Assembly (NCBI RefSeq): GCF_003399625.1
Contig: NZ_NBXA01000018.1
Location: 1-64,000 of the forward strand
Source: Subtercola boreus
GTDB taxonomy: Bacteria; Actinomycetota; Actinomycetes; Actinomycetales; Microbacteriaceae
Length of the DNA stretch: 64,000 nt
Direction of reading: 5' to 3'
The number at the start of each line of letters is the position of its first letter. Position 1 is the first letter of the stretch. Shown here in pieces: positions 6,425 through 13,585 of the stretch. Made by a program: the position numbers and the translations under genes. The notes beneath the pieces were generated by a model, which was not told where the DNA came from, made no database searches, and saw only the letters and a list, made by a program, of their open reading frames with translations.

Positions 6425-7801
6425 GTGACTGACTCGAACGGACAACCAGATGGTTCCCCTGATCTGGCACCCGATTCGAGCTACGAAGTCCCCGTCGTCA
6501 CGGCCTCTCTGAGCCGTCGGGCCCTGCGCGAACGCCTCGCCGCCGCGTCGGTTCCGCCCGTGGTGGCGTCACGCCGGGAGCGCCGCGAACGCGAGCTGGC
6601 CGGAGGGGCGCCCGTTGTTCCCGCGGCAGCTGTCGGTGCGGTCGAGCCTGCCGTCGTCGACGCCGACCCCGCCGTTCCCAGCACCCGCCGGGCGCGCCGT
6701 GACATCCGGGGGCTCGAGCACCTGCTGCTCGCTCCCGTCGCGCAGCCTGCCGCCGCCCCGCCGGTCGCTCCCGCCACCGAGCCGCTAGCCCCCGCCACCG
6801 AGCCGATCGCAGCTCCGGCCCCCGCTGCCAGCTCCGCGCCCGCCACGGCGCACTTCGACACCGAAGACCTGCCCGACGCGCACGCCACCTCCGTGCACAC
6901 GATGACCTTCAGTCACGCCGACGAGGATGCCCGGGGGGCCCGCGTCTCGGCAACCCGGGCCCCCCGGGCATCCGCGGCCGTGGAATCCGCTGGCCCGGCG
7001 CGCCGCACGATTCCGCGCATCCGTCGCCCCGGAGCCAGCCCCCGGTCCGGTGCCCGGAAGCGCACCATCGCCAGCACGGTCGTGATGGTTGCCACAGCCG
7101 GACTGGTCGCGACGAGCGCCCTTCCGGCCTATGCCTACAACTACACGGAAAACCCGGTGGGTGTGAACCTGCAGCCCGTGAGCGACCTCGGCATCCAGAG
7201 CCTCACCGTCTCGGGCGTCAATGGGCAGGCCTCCTCGCGCGACGACTACAGCACCACCGGCAATGTCGCCGAGATGGACTCGACCACCGGAACGACCGTC
7301 TCGCCGACTGTGCAGGCCCTCGCCGCCGAGTTGATGGCAGATGTCGCCTCGGGCAAGCTGGTCGGATCGGTGCCCGACCACATCGTCGAGATCCGCAACC
7401 TGGCCAACGGCGTGGCGGTTCCCGGATGCGGCGTCGACTATCGCGTTCTGCAGACCATCAAGGTCGCCGTCGACAATTTCGACAAGGTGGGCGTCAGCGA
7501 CATCAACCGGCACTGCACGGGCCAGATCGAGGGCGCCGGTACGGCATCCTCGCACTACAAAGACGGCGGCGGACACGCGGTCGACTTCTACATCCTGAAC
7601 GGTCACGGCCTCACGGGCGCCGACTCCGACTCGCTGAAGCTGATCCGCCTGCTCGACCCCCTCGTGCCCAAGGGCAGCGGTCTCGGGCAGTCCGAGTGCC
7701 GCCCGTCGATCGCCGTGTCGAACTTCGCTCCCTTCCCCGACACCTGCACCCACATGCACGTCGACTTCGGCAACGCCCAGGGCGTCGCGCTCAAGTCCTG
7801 A
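6425..7801 (+). CDS. Secreted M15-like putative cell-wall peptidase
   Basis: A 458-residue protein with an unusually long cytoplasmic N terminus (about 215 residues, Ala/Pro/Arg-rich), a signal/membrane segment at about 217-237 ending ALPAYA, and an extracytoplasmic C-terminal domain. That domain contains SSHYKDGGGHAVDFY (H377, H384, D387) and THMHVDF (H443, H445, D447), a layout like the zinc ligands of M15 D-Ala-D-Ala peptidases, and four or more cysteines (GCG, HC, EC, TC) that may form disulfides. The GTG start has GGAGGA 9 bases upstream. The long leader with possible MtrA boxes fits a regulated wall hydrolase. Enzymatic activity is inferred only from these motifs. Confidence 0.6.
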   Translation: MTDSNGQPDGSPDLAPDSSYEVPVVTASLSRRALRERLAAASVPPVVASRRERRERELAGGAPVVPAAAVGAVEPAVVDADPAVPSTRRARRDIRGLEHLLLAPVAQPAAAPPVAPATEPLAPATEPIAAPAPAASSAPATAHFDTEDLPDAHATSVHTMTFSHADEDARGARVSATRAPRASAAVESAGPARRTIPRIRRPGASPRSGARKRTIASTVVMVATAGLVATSALPAYAYNYTENPVGVNLQPVSDLGIQSLTVSGVNGQASSRDDYSTTGNVAEMDSTTGTTVSPTVQALAAELMADVASGKLVGSVPDHIVEIRNLANGVAVPGCGVDYRVLQTIKVAVDNFDKVGVSDINRHCTGQIEGAGTASSHYKDGGGHAVDFYILNGHGLTGADSDSLKLIRLLDPLVPKGSGLGQSECRPSIAVSNFAPFPDTCTHMHVDFGNAQGVALKS

Positions 7802-7872
7802 CCCGCGCGTACCGGGTCATCGCCCGGCGCGTCTCGGATGAGGTACCAGCCGTGCGCGGCCGCGCTGTTGCT

Positions 7873-8427
7873 TCAGTGCAGAGCTCCCGGCACGGGTTGC
7901 GGGCAGGCCTGGTTGATCGTCTGCCATTCGGCATCTGACATCGTCTCGCTGCGGTCGGCCACACCCGACGAAGCCATGGCCGACCAGGGTGCTGACTCGT
8001 AGCCGTCGAGGAAGGCCTGGAGGCTGGGCGCATCGGCGACCGCGTAGCCCTGGGCCGCCAGGCAGTCGCGTTCCCGGAGCTCGGCGTCGTACAGCAGCCG
8101 CTTCTGCCGGTCGTCGACGGGGAACCGGGCCGAGACGGTCCGGTTGCAGGCCCACGTGTCGGCGAGGTAGCGATCGTACTGTTCGGCCGGGATCGTGTTG
8201 CTCGATGCATCGATTCCGCCGTCATCGGTGAGGGTCACCTCCCAGCCGCTGGCGGTGATGCAGCGGTAGAGCGCATCGGCGACGGGGGACTGGCTGAGGG
8301 GCGTTTCGGCTGTGCTCTCGGGATGCCCGGGGTCGCCGCTGCACGCGCTGAGCGCTCCCAGCGAGAACAGCGCCACGGCGCCCAGCACCGCCAGTCGAAC
8401 GGTCGTCGATCGGTGGGTCACGGGCAT
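7873..8427 (-). CDS. Putative lipoprotein of unknown function
   Basis: A 184-residue exported protein. The N terminus has Arg/His residues, a hydrophobic core and the lipobox LGALSAC with the lipidated cysteine at position 29, followed by a Ser/Thr/Pro-rich tether. The mature part contains paired cysteines (YRCITASG, WACNRTV, RDCLAAQG, QACPQP) and no recognised catalytic motif. Small actinobacterial lipoproteins of this kind are common and poorly characterised. The ATG at 8427 is chosen because AGAAGGAA lies just upstream; the open frame extends 30 residues further without signal-peptide character. It is divergent from the secreted peptide gene and convergent with the peptidase gene. Confidence 0.75.
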   Translation of the reverse strand: MPVTHRSTTVRLAVLGAVALFSLGALSACSGDPGHPESTAETPLSQSPVADALYRCITASGWEVTLTDDGGIDASSNTIPAEQYDRYLADTWACNRTVSARFPVDDRQKRLLYDAELRERDCLAAQGYAVADAPSLQAFLDGYESAPWSAMASSGVADRSETMSDAEWQTINQACPQPVPGALH

Positions 8428-8460
8428 CCGGGTTCCTTCTCTGAGAGTTCTGCCCCGTCG

Positions 8461-8489
8461 TTGTGGCCTCGAAGCCTGAGGCATATAGT
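8461..8489 (+). promoter_or_regulatory. Strong-looking promoter of the secreted peptide gene
   Basis: TTGTGG (8461-8466) and TATAGT (8484-8489) are separated by 17 bp, one of the best -35/-10 pairs in the window. Predicted transcription starts about 70 bases before the ATG at 8566. Confidence 0.55.
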
Positions 8490-8511
8490 GAGGATCACTC
8501 ATCGACAAAGA

Positions 8512-8551
8512 TCCCACCGAAAGGCTCCCGCGTCAACGGGATCCGGTGGGA
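8512..8551 (+). promoter_or_regulatory. Leader hairpin directly before the peptide gene's ribosome site
   Basis: TCCCACCG (8512-8519) pairs with CGGTGGGA (8544-8551), and inside it TCCCG (8526-8530) pairs with CGGGA (8537-8541). The hairpin ends next to GAAGGAAG, the ribosome site for the ATG at 8566. It could stabilise the mRNA or tune translation. Confidence 0.45.
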
Positions 8552-8565
8552 GAAGGAAGCCAGAA

Positions 8566-8889
8566 ATGAAGTCTCTCCCCGCTACCGCAGCAACCCTCGT
8601 CGTGGCCGCCGGCCTCGTCTTCGCCAATGCCGTCGGCGCCTCCGCAACGACTGTGGACTTCGGTTCGCAGGTCTGCGGCTGGGGCGGTCCCTCGGCTGCG
8701 TCGACCGCATACGTCAACGCCACCAGCGTGCACCAGCACCAGGCGAACGGTGTCAGCTGGACGAGCCGCACGTTCGGCTCGGGCTTCCACCGGTTCTCGA
8801 GCGGAAACGGCGTGGTCAGCATGCAGATCGCCTACCCGTCGGGTACCGAGACCGGCCGCGCCTTCTCGTGCGCGAACGGCTCGTTCTGA
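8566..8889 (+). CDS. Small secreted two-cysteine peptide, lactococcin-972-like candidate
   Basis: A 107-residue precursor with a clear signal peptide (hydrophobic core about 8-23, cleavage after ASA at residue 27). The predicted mature chain is 80 residues, rich in Gly, Ser, Thr and aromatic residues, with only two cysteines (Cys37 and Cys102) that could join its ends. Features such as STAYVNATSVHQHQ, GVSWTSRT and GSGFHRFSSG recall the Tyr/His/Trp/Gly pattern of the lactococcin 972 bacteriocin family, but I cannot confirm homology. It has its own promoter and leader hairpin and is followed by a small gene and a three-gene ABC export unit, the usual neighbourhood of such bacteriocins. It could instead be a wall-associated or signalling protein. 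Confidence 0.6.
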   Translation: MKSLPATAATLVVAAGLVFANAVGASATTVDFGSQVCGWGGPSAASTAYVNATSVHQHQANGVSWTSRTFGSGFHRFSSGNGVVSMQIAYPSGTETGRAFSCANGSF

Positions 8890-8980
8890 CCGACCCGTCG
8901 AGCGAAACCGCGAAACGGCACCCGGCACCCGGCATCGGGCAACCGGCACGTATTCAACAGCAACTGAGAGGGGAACACGC

Positions 8981-9217
8981 ATGTCGAACGGTCGGGCCTC
9001 GGTCACGGGTCCATTCGAAACGCTGGCCGATGCCCGCACCGCCATGGCGTTCGGGCGGGTGAGGGGTGTCGACACCCTTCTGCTCGCCTGCGCCGAGGCC
9101 GGTGTCTCTCTCGGCCGGTTCGACACCCGGGTGCTCGACGAGCTGGCCGACCTCGACGGCGACTCGGTCTGGGTGATCGCGTCGATCATCCGGCGTGCCG
9201 GTGGTCAGGTCGCATGA
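8981..9217 (+). CDS. Small conserved-looking protein of unknown function (78 aa)
   Basis: A 78-residue soluble protein without signal peptide or membrane segment, preceded by GAGAGGGGAA and ending in an ATGA overlap with the adaptor gene. It looks mainly helical, with two repeats of leucine/alanine-rich helix (LADARTAMAFGRVRG and VDTLLLACAEAGV) and a DLDGDSVWVIASII end. Its position between a secreted peptide and a dedicated exporter suggests an accessory, regulatory or immunity role, but nothing in the sequence proves one. Confidence 0.65.
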   Translation: MSNGRASVTGPFETLADARTAMAFGRVRGVDTLLLACAEAGVSLGRFDTRVLDELADLDGDSVWVIASIIRRAGGQVA

Positions 9218-10383
9218 ACGGCCGGGCCACCCGTTCGGGCCGCCCCGGCCACCCCGGCAGCAGGCTCCGGATGACCGGCCTCACCGTACCGGGGGTGGTC
9301 GCCCTCGTGGTCGGCGTGGCTCTCGCTGCCTGGGCGTCGACGGTTCTGCTGTCGCCGCCCGGGCAGGCGGCCGAGCCCGGGAATTTCGCCACAGCGACGG
9401 TCACGCTGGGGGAGGTCGGCTCGGAGCTCTCCCTGAACGCCGCCGCCGAGTGGCAGTCTGCACCGGTCGCCCGCAACGAGGCGGCCGGGATCGTCACCAG
9501 CGTCGACTCGGCGCAGGGCGGCGACGCCCAGCAGGGGAGCCGACTCTACTCGGTCAACGGGCGAGCGGTGATCGTCGCCCGGGGTGAGATCCCTGCCTAC
9601 CGCGCACTCTCCGAGGGGGACTCCGGTGACGACGCCCGGCAGCTGCAGCAGCTGCTGAGCGACACCGGCTTCTTCACCGGGGAGGTCGACGGAGTGCTCG
9701 GCGCGGATGCCCGCCGAGCCATCGAGCGGTGGCAAGAGTCACTGGGCGTACCAGCCTCGGGCGAGGTGGCGCTCGGTGACGTGGTCTTCGTGCCATCGCT
9801 ACCCTCTCGCCTGACCCTCGACGGGGCTGTCACACGCGGGGCCCGCCTTGCCGGTGGCGAGCAGGTTGTTCTGGGGCTCGGATCGTCGCCGCAGTTCACG
9901 GTGCCTTTCGGCCCTGCCCAGGCGGCCGGTGTCCTGACCGGTGCCCGAGTCGAACTCACAGCGGCGTCGGGCCAGCAGTGGCAGGCCGTGGTCGCGGGCC
10001 GATCGGCGGCGGCGACGGGCAGCACAGTGGTGATCACGCTGGCCGCTCCCTCCGATGCCACTACATCCGATGCCACTCCATCCGCTCCCGCCCCGATCTG
10101 CGGCGCATCGTGCGGAGAGATCCCCGTCACCGGCCCGACCCTGCTCGCCGCCCGGATCATCACGGTCGAGAGCGTGCACGGACCAGTCGTTCCGTCGATG
10201 GCCCTGCAGTCGGATGCGCAACAGGGCCTCCTGCTCGTCGACAGTGCCGGCACGCGGCATCCGGTCACCGTGCTCGCCTCGGCACGAGGCATGTCCGTGG
10301 TGCGAGGCGTCGATCCCGGTGTGGTCGTGCGCGTTCCGAACGCGGCCTCGGGCGCAGGGGAGCCGGCGGGCGACGGCACATGA
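9214..10383 (+). CDS. Membrane adaptor with peptidoglycan-binding domain (ABC exporter subunit)
   Basis: A 389-residue protein with one N-terminal membrane anchor (about 24-45) and an extracytoplasmic body. Residues about 130-190 (GDSGDDARQLQQLL, then GFFTGEVDGVLGADARRAIERWQ) are a peptidoglycan-binding-1 domain. The flanking parts resemble the lipoyl/beta-barrel regions of periplasmic adaptor (HlyD/MacA-like) proteins, with a possible disulfide in ICGASCGE. Adaptors of this type bridge FtsX-like ABC permeases and the wall. Start and stop overlap the neighbouring genes by 4 bases (ATGA on both sides), so translation is coupled. Confidence 0.75.
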   Translation: MNGRATRSGRPGHPGSRLRMTGLTVPGVVALVVGVALAAWASTVLLSPPGQAAEPGNFATATVTLGEVGSELSLNAAAEWQSAPVARNEAAGIVTSVDSAQGGDAQQGSRLYSVNGRAVIVARGEIPAYRALSEGDSGDDARQLQQLLSDTGFFTGEVDGVLGADARRAIERWQESLGVPASGEVALGDVVFVPSLPSRLTLDGAVTRGARLAGGEQVVLGLGSSPQFTVPFGPAQAAGVLTGARVELTAASGQQWQAVVAGRSAAATGSTVVITLAAPSDATTSDATPSAPAPICGASCGEIPVTGPTLLAARIITVESVHGPVVPSMALQSDAQQGLLLVDSAGTRHPVTVLASARGMSVVRGVDPGVVVRVPNAASGAGEPAGDGT

Positions 10384-11024
10384 CCGGCTTCCGGGTCGAA
10401 GCGCGGGACCTGACCTTCGGGTACGGCGGAGGCAGACCTCTCTTCGAGCACTTCAGCACCGGTGTCGGGGCGGGAGAACTGGTGGCCCTCACCGGGGCCT
10501 CCGGGCGGGGAAAGTCGACCCTGCTCTACCACCTCGGGCTGATGGTGCGCCCGCACGGCGGGAGCATCCTCGTCGACGGTGTGCCGGCAGACGCCCTGCC
10601 CGACGATCGCCGCGCCGAGCTCCGCGCGCGCCTGCTCGGCTTCGTGTTCCAGGATGCGCTGCTCGACCCGGGGCGCACGGTGCTCGACAACGTGCTCGAG
10701 ACCGCGCTCTACCGCTCGGAGTCCCGCCGCGTCTCCGTGCGCCGGGCCCACGAGCTCCTGGCGCGCTTCGGCGTGGAGCAGCGTGCTGAGGCGCGACCCG
10801 GCCAGCTCTCCGGCGGACAGGCCCAGCGCATCGCCCTCTGCCGCGCGTTGATGAACCGCCCGGGAATCCTGCTCGCCGACGAACCGACTGGCAACCTCGA
10901 CGCGCAGTCGGCTGCGGTCGTTCTCGGAGCGTTCCGTGAGGCTGCGGAGGGCGGCGCGGCGGTGCTCGTCGCCACCCACGACCCGTGGCTCACCAGTCAC
11001 TCCGACCGGGTCGTGACGCTCTGA
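10380..11024 (+). CDS. ABC transporter ATP-binding protein (LolD/MacB type)
   Basis: A 214-residue ABC ATPase: Walker [10 protein letters not shown] near residue 40, Q-loop VFQDALLDP, signature [14 protein letters not shown], Walker [13 protein letters not shown], and the switch His in VATHDP. The DEPTGNLD sequence and short length place it with LolD/MacB/FtsE-like ATPases that drive mechanotransmission through FtsX-type permeases rather than ordinary substrate channels; members of this group also serve bacteriocin export or immunity. It begins in an ATGA overlap with the adaptor and its stop overlaps the permease start. Confidence 0.9.
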   Translation: MTGFRVEARDLTFGYGGGRPLFEHFSTGVGAGELVALTGASGRGKSTLLYHLGLMVRPHGGSILVDGVPADALPDDRRAELRARLLGFVFQDALLDPGRTVLDNVLETALYRSESRRVSVRRAHELLARFGVEQRAEARPGQLSGGQAQRIALCRALMNRPGILLADEPTGNLDAQSAAVVLGAFREAAEGGAAVLVATHDPWLTSHSDRVVTL

Positions 11025-12163
11025 TGGGGCTTCACGAGACGGGGGGTGGCGCGGGCGGGAAGGGATGGCATCGTGCAGGGGCCTTGGCGCGGGAGGCCGC
11101 CGTCTCGGCGATCACCCAGAGGCTCGCGTCGCTCCTGACGGTCGCTGTGGTCGCCTCCGTGTGTGTGGCCGTGCTGCTGACCGCCGGGCGCGCAGACGCA
11201 AGTGCCCACGAGGTGCTGTCGAGCCTCGACGATTCCGGTACGCGGTCGATCATCGTGCGCGCCGAAGCGGGCTCAGGGCTCGACACGGGCGTGCTCGACC
11301 GGCTGCGTACGCTCGGCGGCATCGAATGGTTCGGGGCCTTCGGCGCAGCGGACGACGTGACGAACGCCGCCGTCGAGGGAGGCCTGCCCGTGTCGGCGAG
11401 ACTCCTCTACGAGGGCAGCATCGACGGGAGCCACCCGTTGCCCGGCGGGCGCGCCTCCCGGGCCGCCGCCCGGCAGCTGGGGCTCGCCGACGGGGTGGGC
11501 GCAGTGGTGTCGCGGCTCTCGGGTGCATCCGTCGACATCGACGGGCTCGTCGGCCTCTCGCCCGACCTCCGCTTCCTCGAGCCGCTTGTGATCCTTCCCG
11601 CCCCGCCGCGCGAGGACCCCGCCCCGCCGCACGAGAATCCGGTCGCGGTGCTGGTCGTCCGCGCCGAGAGCCCGCAGGTTGTCGGAGCGGTCGCCGCCGC
11701 CGTCACCTCGGTGCTCGGGGTCAACGACCCCACGACCGTGACGGTGGAGACGAGCGAGCGCCTCGCCGCCGTGCGGAACCAGGTCGGGAACCAGCTCGGT
11801 GATTTCGGCCGCACCCTCGTGCTCTCGACCTTCGCCGGCTCATCGGGGCTGGTGGCGGCGATCCTCTTCGCTCTGGTCATGATGCGCCGGCGGGACTTCG
11901 GTCGCCGGCGCGCGCTCGGCGCAACCCGGTCGCTCATCGTCGCCCTGGTGCTCGGCCAGGTCGGCCTCACCGCCGGCGCAGCATCGGTGTTCGGTACGGG
12001 GGTGGCCGTCGTCTCGCTGGCACTCCTCCGGCAGCCCCTGCCCACCCCGGCCTTCACGGCGGCTGTCGCCATCCTCGCCGTCACGACCAGCCTGGTCGCA
12101 GCCGTGCTGCCGGCCGTCTTCGCTTCGACGCGGGATCCGCTCCGCGAGCTCCGGGTGCCGTGA
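11024..12163 (+). CDS. FtsX-like ABC transporter permease
   Basis: A 379-residue permease with MacB/FtsX topology: one helix near residues 32-55, a large extracytoplasmic domain of roughly 220 residues, then three helices in the C-terminal FtsX domain (about 278-375, including RRDFGRRRALGATRSLIVALVL). The extracytoplasmic region has a proline-rich insert (PAPPREDPAPPHENP). The ATG at 11024 overlaps the ATPase stop by one base. With the adaptor and ATPase it forms a tripartite export or mechanotransmission complex, probably serving the secreted peptide gene upstream. Confidence 0.8.
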   Translation: MGLHETGGGAGGKGWHRAGALAREAAVSAITQRLASLLTVAVVASVCVAVLLTAGRADASAHEVLSSLDDSGTRSIIVRAEAGSGLDTGVLDRLRTLGGIEWFGAFGAADDVTNAAVEGGLPVSARLLYEGSIDGSHPLPGGRASRAAARQLGLADGVGAVVSRLSGASVDIDGLVGLSPDLRFLEPLVILPAPPREDPAPPHENPVAVLVVRAESPQVVGAVAAAVTSVLGVNDPTTVTVETSERLAAVRNQVGNQLGDFGRTLVLSTFAGSSGLVAAILFALVMMRRRDFGRRRALGATRSLIVALVLGQVGLTAGAASVFGTGVAVVSLALLRQPLPTPAFTAAVAILAVTTSLVAAVLPAVFASTRDPLRELRVP

Positions 12164-12207
12164 GCTCCGGGTGCCGTGCGCCCAGACCGACAACCGGCAG
12201 CGTCTTA

Positions 12208-12213
12208 TAGGCT
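12208..12213 (+). promoter_or_regulatory. -10 box of a leaderless gene
   Basis: TAGGCT ends exactly 6 bases before the ATG at 12220, and there is no separate ribosome site beyond the overlapping CGGAG. Confidence 0.4.
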
Positions 12214-12219
12214 CGGAGC

Positions 12220-13155
12220 ATGCCCGAGACTGCCACCGCCGTGCCCCCGACCGGGCGGGCGGAGGCGACGCTCCTCGACAGAGATGCGTGGTCGGCGCTC
12301 GAGATCGAGCACCAGCGACGGGCGGATGCCTTCAGCGCAGCCTGGCGGGCGCGCCGCCAGACGGGGGAGGCTCACCCCGTGGACGACTTTCTCTTCACGT
12401 ACTACCCGTTCCGGCCGAGTCTGCTCCGCCGCTGGCATCCCGGCGCTGGCGTGGTTCTGGAGGGCACCGTGGGCCTCGACCGGCACGAGTGGCGCTGGTA
12501 CAGCCGCGGAGTCGGGGCCGACCAGGCGATCCCGGCGGGTGCGAGCAGAGTGGATGCCCGGGGGTTCCTGGAGACGAAATCGTCGACGGTCGCGTTCATC
12601 CAGAACCTGCTGGGCCGCACCGCCGCGCGGACGGCACGATTCGGCTGCTTCGGGCTGCACGAATGGGCGATGGTGTACAAAGTCGAAGCGGGTGCGGTGC
12701 GCCATGAGGCGCTTCCACTGCGTCTGACCGCCGCCCAGACCGACGAGGTCGTCGAGCAGAATCGCATCACGTGCTCGCACTTCGACGCGTTCCGGTTCTT
12801 CACACCGGAGGCGCGGCCCGCGAACGACCGCCAGCTCACTCGTGAGTCGCAGCCGCAATTCGAGCAGCCCGGCTGCCTGCACGCCGGCATGGACGTCTAC
12901 AAGTGGGCGATCAAACTCGGCCCCCTCGTGCCGGGCACCGTGCTGCTCGACAGCTTCGAGCTGGCCCGTGACATCCGCCAGCTCGACATGCAGGCATCAC
13001 CGTATGACGTCTCGGCCTACGGGCTCGAGGCCGTTCGCATCGAGACAGCGGAGGGCAAGAAGGCGTACGCCACTCTGCAGCGCCGTTTCGCCGAGCGTTC
13101 GAATGCGCTTCGCCGAGAGATCGTCGGCATCGTCGAGCGCGCCCGCCTGCTCTGA
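12220..13155 (+). CDS. Conserved actinobacterial protein of uncertain function
   Basis: A 311-residue soluble protein with conserved-looking blocks HPVDDFLFTYYPFRPSLLRRWHPG (start), FCGLHEWAMVYK-like (FGCFGLHEWAMVY), HFDAFRFFTPEARP and CLHAGMDVYKWAIKLGP. I recall homologues in actinobacterial genomes being labelled 3-methyladenine DNA glycosylase, but no glycosylase motif is evident, so the label should not be trusted. The many His/Trp/Tyr/Asp residues in these blocks suggest a ligand- or metal-binding active site. It follows the ABC unit by 57 bases but appears to have its own leaderless promoter, so it is probably not part of that operon. Confidence 0.7.
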   Translation: MPETATAVPPTGRAEATLLDRDAWSALEIEHQRRADAFSAAWRARRQTGEAHPVDDFLFTYYPFRPSLLRRWHPGAGVVLEGTVGLDRHEWRWYSRGVGADQAIPAGASRVDARGFLETKSSTVAFIQNLLGRTAARTARFGCFGLHEWAMVYKVEAGAVRHEALPLRLTAAQTDEVVEQNRITCSHFDAFRFFTPEARPANDRQLTRESQPQFEQPGCLHAGMDVYKWAIKLGPLVPGTVLLDSFELARDIRQLDMQASPYDVSAYGLEAVRIETAEGKKAYATLQRRFAERSNALRREIVGIVERARLL

Positions 13156-13174
13156 CAACGTTTGCCACGGGCCG

Positions 13175-13546
13175 TCAGCGCCCGCGCAACCTGTCCACTT
13201 CGCGCCGTTCCCGCTTGGTCGGTCGCCCCGCACCGCGGTCGCGCGTGGCGACCAGAGCGACGGTCTCGCGGGGAGGGGGCGGAGGAGTCCTGTCGACGAA
13301 GCACTCCGCGGCCACCACCGCGCCCACCCGTTTCACCACGAGGCGGCTCACGACCACGATGCGGTCGAAGCCGTCGCTCCGCACGCGCACCTCGTCGCCG
13401 ATCCGCAGGGGCTGGGCCGCCTTCACCTTCTCGCCGTTGATGCGCACATGGCCCGCCCGGCAGGCCGTTGTGGCAGCCGACCGGGTCTTGAACAGTCGCA
13501 CCGCCCACGCCCAGCTGTCCACGCGCGCCGCCGTGACGTCAGCCAT
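13175..13546 (-). CDS. S4-domain RNA-binding protein (Hsp15/HslR-like)
   Basis: A 123-residue basic protein with an N-terminal S4 domain (about 8-65): VDSWAWAVRLFKTRSAATTACRAGHVRINGEKVK matches the RNA-binding helix-turn and loop, followed by IGDEVRV. The C-terminal tail is rich in Arg/Lys and ends GRPTKRERREVDRLRGR. Hsp15-type proteins bind stalled 50S subunits carrying nascent chains. It lies downstream of the coiled-coil protein on the same strand with a 39-base gap and is convergent with the conserved protein ending at 13155. Confidence 0.85.
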   Translation of the reverse strand: MADVTAARVDSWAWAVRLFKTRSAATTACRAGHVRINGEKVKAAQPLRIGDEVRVRSDGFDRIVVVSRLVVKRVGAVVAAECFVDRTPPPPPRETVALVATRDRGAGRPTKRERREVDRLRGR

Positions 13547-13585
13547 CGGCAGGCCCCCGGGTTCCCTGCTGCAGGATGCCCCGCC

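Noticed and set aside
8566-8889. Confident naming of the peptide as lactococcin 972
   Set aside because: Only pattern-level resemblance and context support it; the two cysteines and the lack of a clear GGxWxYG start prevent a firm call.
12220-13155. 3-methyladenine DNA glycosylase
   Set aside because: This label is remembered from database annotation of homologues, but no helix-hairpin-helix or other glycosylase motif is visible.
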